From Ectopseudomonas toyotomiensis (GTDB taxonomy: Bacteria > Pseudomonadota > Gammaproteobacteria > Pseudomonadales > Pseudomonadaceae), in assembly GCF_900115695.1 (NCBI RefSeq), contig NZ_FOXK01000002.1, positions 310,001-374,000 on the forward strand: 64,000 nucleotides of DNA. The letters are read 5' to 3'. The position numbers and the translations under genes were made by a program. Under the pieces are notes generated by a model. The model was not told the DNA's origin, made no database searches, and was given only the letters and a program-made list of their open reading frames with translations. Shown one piece after another: positions 51,531 through 60,304 of this stretch (position 1 is the first letter of the stretch; each line of letters begins with the position of its first letter).

Positions 51531-52116
51531 GTCGCTCCGCATCGCTCAGGGACTGGTCGGCCTGATTGTCCTCAAGGCGCAGCACGGTGCTATCGCCCTG
51601 GGTTTCCTGCAGTTCGATGCGCTGCACCAGCTCACCACCATTGATGACGATGGTCTTGAATACCTGCTTGAGCAGCACGCTGCGAGGCGTCAGGTCGAGC
51701 TGCCAGGCCTCGGCTGTGCCGCTCAGGCTGAGCTCGAAATCCTGACGCAGACCGCTGCTGTCGCCCTTGAGCACGGCAAGGAACAGGCGGTTCTGCTGGG
51801 CGGTGGCACTTTGCTGGGCGACGAACTGCCAACCCTGCTCGCTGCGCCGGGCGATGCCCTGCGCGTCGATGCGGTAGTCCTGCTGCAGCGGGCGTTCGAG
51901 CAGCCAGAGCAGGCCATGATCCTTGGCCAGGACGAAGGTGCCACGGCTGGTCAGCGGTTGCGGCAGGGCGCGCAGGTGTTTTTCCTGGATGAAAGTGCCG
52001 CGCACCACCTCGGGCTCGCCAAGCTGCTCGCTGAGCTGGTCGAGGTCGAAGGCCAGCGCCAGATGGGCTGTGCCGAGCAGGATAAAGCCCAGAGCTGCAC
52101 CGAGAAGGCGTTTCAC
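51514..52116 (-). CDS. apeL: LolA-like outer-membrane lipoprotein carrier (ApeL-like)
   Basis: 200 residues. Signal peptide MKRLLGAALGFILLGTAHLALA, then a LolA-type half-barrel (VVRGTFIQEKHLRALPQPLTSRGTF, GLLWLLERPLQQDYRI). The normal LolA is encoded elsewhere, so this is a dedicated periplasmic carrier, probably shuttling the APE lipid from the MMPL pump to the outer membrane. It overlaps apeM by 17 bases. Confidence 0.82.
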   Translation of the reverse strand: MKRLLGAALGFILLGTAHLALAFDLDQLSEQLGEPEVVRGTFIQEKHLRALPQPLTSRGTFVLAKDHGLLWLLERPLQQDYRIDAQGIARRSEQGWQFVAQQSATAQQNRLFLAVLKGDSSGLRQDFELSLSGTAEAWQLDLTPRSVLLKQVFKTIVINGGELVQRIELQETQGDSTVLRLEDNQADQSLSDAERHDFQS

Positions 52117-52538
52117 GCGATGGCCCTCTGTACGGCATCGATGAAGACCTGTGGCGAGGCGAACTGCATTTCCCGCGTGGCGATTTCCACGGCCACTTGC
52201 ACGGTGCTGCCGCGAGTCATGCGCTCACCCGTTTCGGCGTCGCTGATCAGGTAGTTGATCTTCAAGCGGCTTTCCCATTCCACCAGGTCGGCGCGCACGA
52301 TGATGCGCTGGCCGAACTGGGCGCCGCGCACGTAGCGAACCTGCAGGTCGATCACCGGCCAGGCGTAGCCGGAGTCGCGCATCTGCCGGTAATTGTGATC
52401 GAGCTTGTCGAGCAGGGCGCAGCGCGCCTGCTCGAAGTATTTGACGTAATGGCCATGCCAGACGATCTCCATCATGTCGACGTCATAGAACTGCACCTGC
52501 AGTTCGATTTCCGCCTGCAATACGCCTGACTTACGCAT
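52113..52538 (-). CDS. apeK: Thioesterase of the 4HBT family (ApeK-like)
   Basis: 141 residues from the ATG at 52538, which has AAGGA upstream. VQFYDVDMMEIVWHGHYVKYFEQAR is the 4-hydroxybenzoyl-CoA thioesterase signature, with the catalytic-type Asp in YDVD. It probably releases or edits the acyl chain on the ACPs. Its start overlaps nothing; an 83-base gap with a repeat separates it from the ammonia lyase gene. Confidence 0.83.
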   Translation of the reverse strand: MRKSGVLQAEIELQVQFYDVDMMEIVWHGHYVKYFEQARCALLDKLDHNYRQMRDSGYAWPVIDLQVRYVRGAQFGQRIIVRADLVEWESRLKINYLISDAETGERMTRGSTVQVAVEIATREMQFASPQVFIDAVQRAIA

Positions 52539-52558
52539 GTTGAGATCCTTTACCAAAG

Positions 52559-52611
52559 GCGCGCACGGCGCACCCTACGCGGTAGAGGATCGTAGGGTGC
52601 GCCATGCGCAC
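52559..52611. repeat. Inverted repeat of the TAGGGTGCGC family inside the APE operon
   Basis: GCGCACCCTACG (52568-52579) pairs with CGTAGGGTGCGC (52591-52602) around an 11-base loop. The core 52593-52611 matches 901-919 with one mismatch. Arms are arranged inward-out relative to the copy at 901. Confidence 0.7.
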
Positions 52612-52621
52612 CAGAGCGAGC

Positions 52622-54163
52622 TCAGGCATACAGCCTCCAGTGCTGGCTGCGGATGCGCTCCAGGCACAGGCGCAGCTCGCCTTCCAGGGCGCGGTCTTCG
52701 ATCACCGGCGGGAAATCGCTGGCCAGTTGCTCGCGCATGGCGGCCAGTGGCTCGGGGATGTCCTGCTTGCCGGCGCGCTCACGCAGCCAGACGCCCTGGT
52801 TGGCGGCCAGCAGCGTGGCGGCGGCGACCTGCTCGGTCAGCTCCAGGCTGCGCAGGGCATCGCGTGCAGCGATGGTGCCCATGCTCACCTTGTCCTGGTT
52901 GTGGCACTCGGTGGAGCGCGAGAACACGCTGGCCGGCATGGTGTTTTTCAGCGCTTCGGCAGTCCAGGCGCTGGCGCCGATCTGCACGGCCTTGAAGCCG
53001 TGGTTGATCATCGCCGTTGCAGCCGGCGCGCCGGACAGGTTGCTCGGCAGGCCATGGTTGTAGCGGGTATCGACCAGCAGGGCGAGCTGACGGTCGAGCA
53101 GGTCGGCGACGTTGCCCACCAGGTTCTTCAGGCTGTCCATGGCGAAGGCGATGTGCCCGCCATAGAAATGCCCGCCGTGCAGGGTGCGCTCGGTCTCGGC
53201 GTCGAACAGCGGGTTGTCGTTGGCGCTGTTGAGTTCGATCTCGATGAACTGGCGCAGCAGGCCCAGGCTGTCGGCCAGCACGCCAAGTACGTGCGGCGCG
53301 CAGCGGATCGAGTAGCGATCCTGCAGACGGTGTAGCGGCGGCAGCGGCGCCTCGACGGCCAGATCCTGGCGAATCCAGGCGGCGACCTGGGTTTGGCCCG
53401 GATGCGGCTTGGCGGCGAACAGGCGCTCGTCGAAGTGCTCCGGATTGCCCTCCAGGGCGATCACATTGAGCGCGGTGATGCGTGTCGCCAGCTTCAGCAG
53501 GTAGTCGGCGCGGGCATAGGCCAGACAGGCCAGGGCGGTCATCACGGCGGTGCCGTTCATCAGCGCCAGGGCCTCTTTAGGGCGCAGGGTCAGTGGCGTC
53601 CAGCCGAGCTCTTCATGCACCTCGGCGGCGCTGCGGCGTTCACCCTTGTACAGCACCTCGCGCTCACCGCTGAGGGTGGCGGCGACGTAGGACAGTGGAG
53701 TGAGGTCGCCGCTGGCGCCGACCGAGCCTTCTTCCGGGATCAAGGGCAACACGTCGTGCTCGATGAACGCCTGGATACGCTCCAACAGTTCCACGCGCAC
53801 CCCGGACACGCCGTGGCACAGCGACTGCAATCGGGCGGCGAGCACCGCGCGGGTACTGGGGGCGTCGAGCAGTTTGCCCAGGCCACAACCGTGGAAGGTG
53901 AACAGGTGGTGGGGCAGCGCCTCGACCTGATGCAGCGGCACCGTGACCACGCAGGAGTCGCCGTAGCCGGTGGTGACGCCGTAGATCACGCCTTCCTTGT
54001 CCAGCAGGGTGTCGAGGAAACGTGCGCCCTTGGCGATCTTTTCCCGGTAGGCGGCATCATCCTGCAACTGGGCGCGGGCCTGGCGCTGCGACAGGGCTAC
54101 GATGTTCTCGATGGTCAGGGCGCGCTCGCCGAAGATCACCGGCTCAGGCTGGTATGTCGTCAT
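52622..54163 (-). CDS. Aromatic amino acid ammonia-lyase (HAL/PAL/TAL family)
   Basis: 513 residues. The MIO cofactor forms from Ala150-Ser151-Gly152 (GSVGASGDLTPLSYVA). Other family residues include YGVTTGYGDS (tyrosine loop) and NDNP. The selectivity loop reads LFTFHGCG, unlike the SH of typical HisH. In flexirubin, xanthomonadin and some APE clusters such an enzyme makes the aryl starter (coumarate) from tyrosine; this role fits here better than histidine use, but substrate is inferred. Confidence 0.85.
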   Translation of the reverse strand: MTTYQPEPVIFGERALTIENIVALSQRQARAQLQDDAAYREKIAKGARFLDTLLDKEGVIYGVTTGYGDSCVVTVPLHQVEALPHHLFTFHGCGLGKLLDAPSTRAVLAARLQSLCHGVSGVRVELLERIQAFIEHDVLPLIPEEGSVGASGDLTPLSYVAATLSGEREVLYKGERRSAAEVHEELGWTPLTLRPKEALALMNGTAVMTALACLAYARADYLLKLATRITALNVIALEGNPEHFDERLFAAKPHPGQTQVAAWIRQDLAVEAPLPPLHRLQDRYSIRCAPHVLGVLADSLGLLRQFIEIELNSANDNPLFDAETERTLHGGHFYGGHIAFAMDSLKNLVGNVADLLDRQLALLVDTRYNHGLPSNLSGAPAATAMINHGFKAVQIGASAWTAEALKNTMPASVFSRSTECHNQDKVSMGTIAARDALRSLELTEQVAAATLLAANQGVWLRERAGKQDIPEPLAAMREQLASDFPPVIEDRALEGELRLCLERIRSQHWRLYA

Positions 54164-55091
54164 CTCGCTTCCAGAAAGGGTAGAAGTTGAACCATTGCTG
54201 CGGTGCGTCCAGGCAGTGTTCGCCCAGGCGCTGCGCGTAACGTTGTGCCCAGCCGTGAACCACCTGGTCGCGCTCGCTGCGCTTCCAGCTCACCGCATCG
54301 GCGAAATGTTCCAGGCGCACCTGGTAGCGCCCGTCGATCTTCAGGCAGTGCATCAGCCCGACCGGGCATTGCAACAGGCCGGCCAGCAACCAGGGACCTT
54401 GAGGGAAGGCGGCGGGCTGGCCAAGAAAATCGACCGTGACACTGCGTCCGCCATGCAGCGGCACGCGGTCGCCGGCGATCGCCAGCCACTCGCCGCGCTC
54501 CAGGCGCTCGGCCAGCTGCAGCATGATTGCCGGGTCCAGCTCGCTGACCTGAATCAGGCGCAGATGGCTGGCGCCGGATTCGCCCAGCAGACGGTTGAAG
54601 CGCTCGGCGTGCTTGGTGTGTACCAGCACGTTCATGCGCACCCGCTCGCCAAGCTCGGCCAGCGCCCGACAGACCTCCAGGTTGCCCAGGTGAGCGCCTA
54701 CCAGCAGTCTTCCACGGCTACCGTCATGCAAGGTGTGGCGCAGGTTGCCGGGGTCTACCAGTTGCAGTTCCTGCAACGGCAGGCGGCCGTTCCACACGTC
54801 GAGCTTGTCCAGCAGGCTATCGGCGAACGCCAGGAACTGACGCAGTACCGAACGGCGGCTGGGGCGCAGATCGGGGCGTGCGCCCCAGTTCGCCAGGTTG
54901 TACTGGTATTGATGGATGCTGGTCCGCGCGCTGCGGCCAAAGATGTAGAAATACAGGACGATCAGATACAGCAGTGGCACCAGGGGGCGACGGCCGAGCA
55001 GGCGCGCGGCGGCGACGGTGAAGCGCATCAGCAGAAAGCTGCCGCGCTCCTTCTGCCGAGCCCAGTGATCGGTGTGCTCGGCAGCGCTCAT
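54144..55091 (-). CDS. LpxL/HtrB-like lipid acyltransferase (ApeJ acyltransferase part)
   Basis: 315 residues from the ATG at 55091 (ATGA overlap with the glycosyltransferase). A membrane-anchoring helix (LVPLLYLIVLYFYIF) precedes the HX4E acyltransferase motif, His134 to Glu139 (GAHLGNLE), and GEWLAIAGDRVPL. It probably acylates the glycosylated or lipid head of the APE. Overlap of 20 bases with the ammonia lyase gene. Confidence 0.83.
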   Translation of the reverse strand: MSAAEHTDHWARQKERGSFLLMRFTVAAARLLGRRPLVPLLYLIVLYFYIFGRSARTSIHQYQYNLANWGARPDLRPSRRSVLRQFLAFADSLLDKLDVWNGRLPLQELQLVDPGNLRHTLHDGSRGRLLVGAHLGNLEVCRALAELGERVRMNVLVHTKHAERFNRLLGESGASHLRLIQVSELDPAIMLQLAERLERGEWLAIAGDRVPLHGGRSVTVDFLGQPAAFPQGPWLLAGLLQCPVGLMHCLKIDGRYQVRLEHFADAVSWKRSERDQVVHGWAQRYAQRLGEHCLDAPQQWFNFYPFWKRDDDIPA

Positions 55092-55834
55092 GCGACCAGC
55101 CTGCGCCATAGAATCCTCGGCGCGCGCAGCAGCATGCCGAAGAACAGCCGGGCGTGCATGCCGGAGATCAGCAGGTTGTCGTGCCACAGGCGAAAGTGCG
55201 AGAGGCCATCGGCCGGGTAATGCACACGGGTCGGCAGCCAGTGCATGGGCTGCTCGCGCCAGGCCATGCGCACCAGTATCTCGGTGTCGAAGTCCATGCG
55301 CCGGCCGAGTTTCACCGTATCGAGCAGGGCCAGGGTGGCCGGCAGCGGGTAGATGCGAAAGCCACACATGGAGTCGCGAATCTGCAATGACAGACAGTTG
55401 ATCCAGACCCAGACGTGGGTCAGGTAGCGTGCGTAGAGGCGCGACTTGGGCACGCTCGCATCGTATTGCGGATAACCACAGACCAGGGTTTGCGGATGAG
55501 CACGAGCGGCGGCGATGAACCGGTCAAGAGTGCTCAGGTCGTGCTGGCCATCAGCGTCTACCTGCAGGGCATGGCTGTAGCCGAGGCGCGCCGCTTCGCG
55601 CAGGCCGGCCATCACTGCGCCGCCCTTGCCCTGGTTGCTCGGCAGGCGTAGCAGGTGAATGTTCGGCTGCTGCACCAGTTCGTCGATTACCGCCGCGCAG
55701 GTCGCGTTGGAACCGTCATCCACCAGCAGGCATGGCAAGCCGGCGCGGCGCAGTTGCCCGACCACACCGGGCAATGGCCGCTCGTGGTCGTACACCGGGA
55801 TCACCGCGCAGGGATTGAAGCCTGGCTCAGCCAT
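55088..55834 (-). CDS. apeJ: Family 2 glycosyltransferase (ApeJ-like)
   Basis: 248 residues from the ATG at 55834. GT-A fold: CAVIPVYDHERPL, nucleotide-binding DDGS, and DXD-like QVDADGQHD. A C-terminal amphipathic segment suggests a peripheral membrane position. In several APE clusters GT2 and acyltransferase form one protein; here they are separate coupled genes. Likely adds a sugar to the polyene or lipid carrier (inferred). Confidence 0.82.
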   Translation of the reverse strand: MAEPGFNPCAVIPVYDHERPLPGVVGQLRRAGLPCLLVDDGSNATCAAVIDELVQQPNIHLLRLPSNQGKGGAVMAGLREAARLGYSHALQVDADGQHDLSTLDRFIAAARAHPQTLVCGYPQYDASVPKSRLYARYLTHVWVWINCLSLQIRDSMCGFRIYPLPATLALLDTVKLGRRMDFDTEILVRMAWREQPMHWLPTRVHYPADGLSHFRLWHDNLLISGMHARLFFGMLLRAPRILWRRLVA

Positions 55835-57491
55835 GGGCCTGCTCCAGCAGAATGCGCCCGGAAGAACAGGCTGCCTCGCCATTGCGATAGGCGAAATACA
55901 GCTTGCCGCGTTCGGCATCGAAACGCAGGGACAACTGCAGGGTGTCGCCGGGGCGCACCAGTTGCTGGAATTTCAGCACTTCCATGCCGGCGAAGCGCGG
56001 TGGCAGGTCGATGATCAATTGGCGCGCCAGCTGCTGGGCCCAGTCCACCTGCACCACGCCTGGCAGCACCGGCGTCTGCGGGAAGTGGCCGGTGAAATGG
56101 GCGAGATCCAGTGGCACCTGCAATTGCAGCAGCCATTCGCCGTCGCGCTGTTCGGCGCTGACAGGCTCCACCCGCGTCGGGCGTGGCGCGGCCAGCAGGG
56201 CGTCGATCTGGCTCTGCGCCAGCTTGCCCTGGCTGCTGTAGGGCAGTTCCAGCAGCAGGCGCCAGCGGCGTGGCAGGGCGATGGTTTCGCAGTGTTCGGC
56301 CAGGTGTCGACGCAGGGTTTCGGTCACGCTGCGACGGCCCTGATTGCGCAGGACATGCACGCCGTTCGGGCTCAGGGCCAGCACGGCGCCGAGGAAGGCT
56401 CGGCCTTCCTGAATCACGCCAAGGCGGGCATCGGTTACCCAGTCATGACTGATCAACGCCTGCTCGAGCATGGGCAGGGAGATGCGTTTCTCCTCGAGCT
56501 TGATGATGCGGTCGAGGCGCCCGCGCAGAACGAAACGGCCGTCAGCGCCGATCTCTGCGGCATCTGCGCTCTGTTCGATATGCCCGGCTGGCAAGTACGG
56601 TGAAGCGATGCGCAGGGCGCCGGTTTCATCGAGGCTCAGCTCGACGCCTGGGAACGGCAGCCAGGCTGTGTCGCCCTGGCGCCAGCCGATGCCGCCGGTT
56701 TCCGAGCTGCCGTAGATTTCCGTCGGCCACTGGCCCAGGCGTTCGTGCAGGGATTCGGCCGCTTCGCTGGGCAGCGCGCCACCGGAGGAAAATACCTGTT
56801 TCACGCAGCTCAGTGCCGACCAGTCGAGATTGTCGCCCATGCGCTTGAGCAGGGCCGGGCTGGCGACCCAGACAAAGTCGGTCTGGCTCAGGCTCGCCTG
56901 CTGCAGATCTTCAGGGAATGGCAGGGCGCGGCGATACAGAGGGCGACCGGCGCATAGCGGCCAGAGCAGGCGGAACAGCAGGCCGTAGATATGCTGGCAG
57001 GCGACGCTGCCGAGGACGGTGGCCTGGCCGAGGTTCTGGCCCCACAACCGCTCCAATGCCTCGACCTCGTTGGCTAGCTGCGCAAGGCTCTTGTCGATCA
57101 GCTTGGGTTCGCCACTGGAGCCCGAGGTGCACAGGGTCAGGCGGCAATGTTCGGGCTGCAGCGGTGCGCCTGGCAGTGGTTCGGCATCCAGTTCGGCGAT
57201 GTCGTCCAGCCACAGGTCGACCTGGGACGTCAGGCGCTGACGTGTCTGCACCTGGGCGTCGGCAGGCAGCAGCACCTCGACGCCAGCGCGCCAGGCACCG
57301 AGCAGGGCGATGGCCAGCTCGGCAGCATCTTCCAGATACAGCGCCACGCGTTGTACACCGCGCGCCTGCAGGGCGGCGGCCAGGCGCAGGGCGCGCTCAC
57401 GCAACGCCGCATGATGCAGGGTGGGTTGCAGGGCAACCTGACGCTCGGGCTGAGCCTCCAGCAACAGATCAGTGAGGGGCAGCCAGATCAT
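55827..57491 (-). CDS. apeH: Adenylation enzyme fused to an ApeI-like dehydratase
   Basis: 554 residues from the ATG at 57491; the frame upstream is a shadow. The AMP-binding domain (about 1-440) has [15 protein letters not shown] and [14 protein letters not shown], and should activate the aryl starter acid (ApeH role). The C-terminal about 110 residues form a hotdog domain with [10 protein letters not shown] (His at about 469), the FabZ/ApeI catalytic motif. This is a fusion of two genes that I recall as separate in E. coli. Overlaps apeG by four bases and the GT2 gene by eight. Confidence 0.83.
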   Translation of the reverse strand: MIWLPLTDLLLEAQPERQVALQPTLHHAALRERALRLAAALQARGVQRVALYLEDAAELAIALLGAWRAGVEVLLPADAQVQTRQRLTSQVDLWLDDIAELDAEPLPGAPLQPEHCRLTLCTSGSSGEPKLIDKSLAQLANEVEALERLWGQNLGQATVLGSVACQHIYGLLFRLLWPLCAGRPLYRRALPFPEDLQQASLSQTDFVWVASPALLKRMGDNLDWSALSCVKQVFSSGGALPSEAAESLHERLGQWPTEIYGSSETGGIGWRQGDTAWLPFPGVELSLDETGALRIASPYLPAGHIEQSADAAEIGADGRFVLRGRLDRIIKLEEKRISLPMLEQALISHDWVTDARLGVIQEGRAFLGAVLALSPNGVHVLRNQGRRSVTETLRRHLAEHCETIALPRRWRLLLELPYSSQGKLAQSQIDALLAAPRPTRVEPVSAEQRDGEWLLQLQVPLDLAHFTGHFPQTPVLPGVVQVDWAQQLARQLIIDLPPRFAGMEVLKFQQLVRPGDTLQLSLRFDAERGKLYFAYRNGEAACSSGRILLEQAHG

Positions 57492-58033
57492 TCGTATTTC
57501 CTTACCTGCTGGCGGACTAACCATTCGCCAGCGAACAACAGGCCGATCAGGCCGTAAGAGATCAATCCGGTGTAGAGCGTCCACCAGGACAGCGGTGCCC
57601 ACATCGCCAGTGCCATCAGCAGGACGGTATTGCCGAGGAAGAACAGCGCCCAGACCTTGGTGACGGTGCGCGTGTAGCGCACGGCGACGTCCGGTAGCTC
57701 CGGCTCGCGCAGGCGTGCCATGCGTTCCACCAGCGGCGGGCCGAACTTCAGGCTGAGGCCGAATAGCGCCAGCAGCATCAGGTTGAGCAGAACCGGGTAC
57801 CAGCGCAGCAGCACCGGTTCGTTGGCGACGCCGAGTAGTAAGCAGAACACCAACGCCGCCACGGCCAGCCACAGGCCGCCCGGCCGGCGACGCGCCGTCA
57901 GGGCGCGGGCCAGCCAGAGGCCGCCCAGTAACGCGGCGAACACACGCGGCGACCAATGCTCCATGCCGTAATAGACGGCGAACGGGTAGAGCACGCCGGC
58001 TATCAGCAACAGCAGGCCAAACAGGCGAGCCAT
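57488..58033 (-). CDS. apeG: COG4648 membrane protein (ApeG-like)
   Basis: 181 residues from the ATG at 58033, with five to six hydrophobic helices (LFGLLLLIAGVLYPFAVYYG and others). It matches the COG4648 predicted membrane protein of APE clusters, function unknown. A longer form from 58063 would overlap the ACP by 26 bases. Coupled to the adenylation gene. Confidence 0.75.
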   Translation of the reverse strand: MARLFGLLLLIAGVLYPFAVYYGMEHWSPRVFAALLGGLWLARALTARRRPGGLWLAVAALVFCLLLGVANEPVLLRWYPVLLNLMLLALFGLSLKFGPPLVERMARLREPELPDVAVRYTRTVTKVWALFFLGNTVLLMALAMWAPLSWWTLYTGLISYGLIGLLFAGEWLVRQQVRKYE

Positions 58034-58037
58034 GGGG

Positions 58038-58304
58038 TCAGTCTTGGGTCTGAGGCGTGTCATTGATCAGGCGATACACGGCCTCGACCACATCGCCCAC
58101 GCTGCGCACGCTCTTGAACTCCTCGGCGGCGAGCTTGCGCCCGGTCTGGCGCTTGATATGGTCGATCAGGTCGACCGCATCGATGCTGTCGATCTCCAGG
58201 TCTTCATACAGGCTGGCGTCCAGGGTCACACGCTCGGCCTCCAGCTCGAACAGCTCCACCAGGGCGCTACGCAGGGTGACGAAGATTTCTTCACGGCTTT
58301 GCAT
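58038..58304 (-). CDS. apeF: APE acyl carrier protein (second of pair)
   Basis: 88 residues. Phosphopantetheine site Ser40 in LEIDSIDAVDLIDHI. Eleven bases after the first ACP. APE clusters carry two ACPs (ApeE and ApeF), one of which is used for starter loading; which is which is taken from gene order only. Confidence 0.85.
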   Translation of the reverse strand: MQSREEIFVTLRSALVELFELEAERVTLDASLYEDLEIDSIDAVDLIDHIKRQTGRKLAAEEFKSVRSVGDVVEAVYRLINDTPQTQD

Positions 58305-58315
58305 CGGTGAAATCC

Positions 58316-58576
58316 TCAGGCAGCTTTCTGGGCGGAAACGAATGCAGCCAGGCTCGCGACGTTGGCGAAGTGCTTGCGCGTGTCCTTGGCCTCAGCGTCG
58401 ATCTTGATGCCGAAACGCTTCTGGATTGCCAGCCCCAACTCGAGTGCGTCCACCGAGTCCAGGCCGAGCCCTTCGCCAAACAGAGTCTGCTCCGCGCCAA
58501 TGTCATCGGCACTCATGTCCTCGAGGCCGAGGGCATCGATGATCAGGTTCTTGATTTCAAGTTGCAGATCGCTCAT
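58316..58576 (-). CDS. apeE: APE acyl carrier protein (first of pair)
   Basis: 86 residues, helix-rich, with phosphopantetheine Ser41 in GLGLDSVDALELGLA. It overlaps the acyltransferase gene by 20 bases. Closer to FabACP-like sequences than the neighbouring ACP. Confidence 0.85.
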   Translation of the reverse strand: MSDLQLEIKNLIIDALGLEDMSADDIGAEQTLFGEGLGLDSVDALELGLAIQKRFGIKIDAEAKDTRKHFANVASLAAFVSAQKAA

Positions 58577-59366
58577 CTGAGGCGAGCTCCTTCATAAAGT
58601 GTTGGTGCAGATGGTCGTTGAGCTTGCGCGAAGCTATCGGCAATGGCGCCTGCTCGGTGAATTGGCGTGGATCGATATCCTCCCCGACCCGCAGCCGAAA
58701 GTGAAAACGGCGCGACGGAATGCTGTACCAGGGCTCGGCCTTGGTCAGCGTCGTGGGCGTCACGCTGATGACCACCGGGGTCACCACGCTGGCGCCGCGC
58801 ACGGCAATCGCGGCGGCGCCACGATGAAATTCCGGGCTGCTGCCAGGTACGGTACGAGTGCCCTCGGGGAAAATGATCAGGGTTTCGCCGTTTTGCAGGG
58901 CGCCGGCAGCTTCGTCAAGCATGTCCATGCTGCCGCTGTTGCTGATGTACTGGGCGGCGCGAATCGGCCCGCGCATGCAGGGGTTTTCCCACAGGCTCTG
59001 TTTGACCACGCAGTTGGCGTCGCGGATGAAGGCGATCAGCACGACCACGTCGATCAGCGAGGGGTGATTGGCGATCACCATCTGTCCCGGGCGGCCGAGG
59101 CGCTCTGCACCCTCGACCTCATAGGTGAGTACGCCGGTGCGGAACATGAATTCGACGAATAGGCTAAAGGTGCGGCTGACCACCGCGCGTGCACGGGTAC
59201 GCCGACGCAGGGCGTCGCCTGGCAGCAGGCCGAGCAGCGGGAATACCAGCACGCGCAGCAGTACACCGCCGACGCCGAACAGGGCGAAGCTCAGTGCAGT
59301 GGCGACAAGCCTCCATGCATAAGGCGGGCTATAAGGGCTCAGGCCTCGTTGCGTGACCAGGTCCAT
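58557..59366 (-). CDS. apeD: 1-acylglycerol-3-phosphate-type acyltransferase (ApeD-like)
   Basis: 269 residues. PlsC fold with HX4D at His101 to Asp106 (NHPSLID), and FPEGTRTVPGS for the phosphate site. An N-terminal hydrophobic segment (about 21-50) anchors it in the membrane. Likely moves an acyl chain onto the APE lipid. Overlaps apeC by 28 bases. Confidence 0.83.
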   Translation of the reverse strand: MDLVTQRGLSPYSPPYAWRLVATALSFALFGVGGVLLRVLVFPLLGLLPGDALRRRTRARAVVSRTFSLFVEFMFRTGVLTYEVEGAERLGRPGQMVIANHPSLIDVVVLIAFIRDANCVVKQSLWENPCMRGPIRAAQYISNSGSMDMLDEAAGALQNGETLIIFPEGTRTVPGSSPEFHRGAAAIAVRGASVVTPVVISVTPTTLTKAEPWYSIPSRRFHFRLRVGEDIDPRQFTEQAPLPIASRKLNDHLHQHFMKELASDERSAT

Positions 59367-60055
59367 TGGCGGTCTTTCCAGTAATGAGTCAGCGTTCGCT
59401 GCCCGCCATGCAAGGCGCGCAGCAGGTTCAGGGGGTGTGGCCAGGCGGCGGGTAAGCCGGATTCGGCAGGTGCGAGGCTCAAGGTCCAGGTTTTGCCCGG
59501 TTTCAGCAGCAGAGCCAGCGCGTACGAGAAGGGTACGTCATCTATATAGGCTGTATAGAGGTCGGGCGGCAACTCTTCGGCAATGACCAGCAGAACAGCG
59601 GGGGCGCCCTCGGCAAGTAGCCCGCTGGCTTCCAGCATGGCCTGTTCCAGGCCGTCCCCGGCAGCGGCCATGGCGGTCATTTCGCTATTGTCTTCGCGCA
59701 GGATCGACCACAGACCGATGATGGCGTTGTGCACTGACAGGCTGAATTGGGTGGGCGACAGCGGCTCGCCCTTCGCCAGCTCGTTGAGGATCGCCAGCGT
59801 GCGCGGGGTTTCGCCATGACGCGAGGCGAACACCAGGGGTAAAGGGCCTTGCCCCTCGGCCAGTGGCCAGGCGACATGGAACAGCATGCGCGCCAGCCGG
59901 CTGAGGCGGCGCCGTTGCATGGCGGGTAGGAAACTCACGTCCGGCTGTTGCTGGTCGTCGGGCACGACCTCGGGGGCGTTGCACCAGGCACGCCAATCAT
60001 CCTCTGACTCCAGGCCGGGGGCCCAGGCGCGCAATCCTTCGATCTGGAAATTCAT
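59339..60055 (-). CDS. apeC: APE chain-length factor (ApeC, ketosynthase-like)
   Basis: 238 residues, first gene of the APE operon. The PF13723 ketosynthase-like domain shows SFLPAMQRRRLSRLARM, FSLSVHNAIIGLWSIL at the active-site position without a nucleophile Cys, and LLVIAEELPP. In the described system ApeC is the non-catalytic partner of ApeO. A sigma70-type promoter lies about 110 bases upstream. Confidence 0.82.
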   Translation of the reverse strand: MNFQIEGLRAWAPGLESEDDWRAWCNAPEVVPDDQQQPDVSFLPAMQRRRLSRLARMLFHVAWPLAEGQGPLPLVFASRHGETPRTLAILNELAKGEPLSPTQFSLSVHNAIIGLWSILREDNSEMTAMAAAGDGLEQAMLEASGLLAEGAPAVLLVIAEELPPDLYTAYIDDVPFSYALALLLKPGKTWTLSLAPAESGLPAAWPHPLNLLRALHGGQRTLTHYWKDRQWTWSRNEA

Positions 60056-60165
60056 AGCACGAGGCTTTTCGCCACTCCGGGCATACTGGTCGGCACGACG
60101 ATACGCCTGAAAGAGACGGCGTCAGTCAGTGCCATGGCATAGTGCCGGTACTTGTTCGGGCGGGC

Positions 60166-60194
60166 ATTATCTAGATGCACGCGGCGCTGTGCAA
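60166..60194 (-). promoter_or_regulatory. Sigma70-type promoter for the APE operon
   Basis: On the reverse strand TTGCAC (60194-60189), a 17-base spacer and GATAAT (60171-60166). A start near 60159 gives a leader of about 100 bases before apeC. This would drive the 18-kb operon of overlapping genes. Confidence 0.65.
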
Positions 60195-60304
60195 ATGTTG
60201 CGCAGCTTCTTCTGATGGGCGGATGATGGCGATGTGGCCTACGTCTCGTGCTTGTCATGGGCTTTGCATAGAATTCGGAACATTCCAGATCAGGGAGAGC
60301 GGCG

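Noticed and set aside
54144-55367. Longer form of the LpxL-like acyltransferase
   Set aside because: The first 92 codons lie opposite frame in the glycosyltransferase gene; the ATGA junction at 55091 is the natural start.
55827-57956. Longer form of the adenylation-dehydratase protein
   Set aside because: The extra 155 codons overlap the COG4648 membrane gene and lack similarity to AMP-binding proteins; the ATG at 57491 overlaps the preceding stop.
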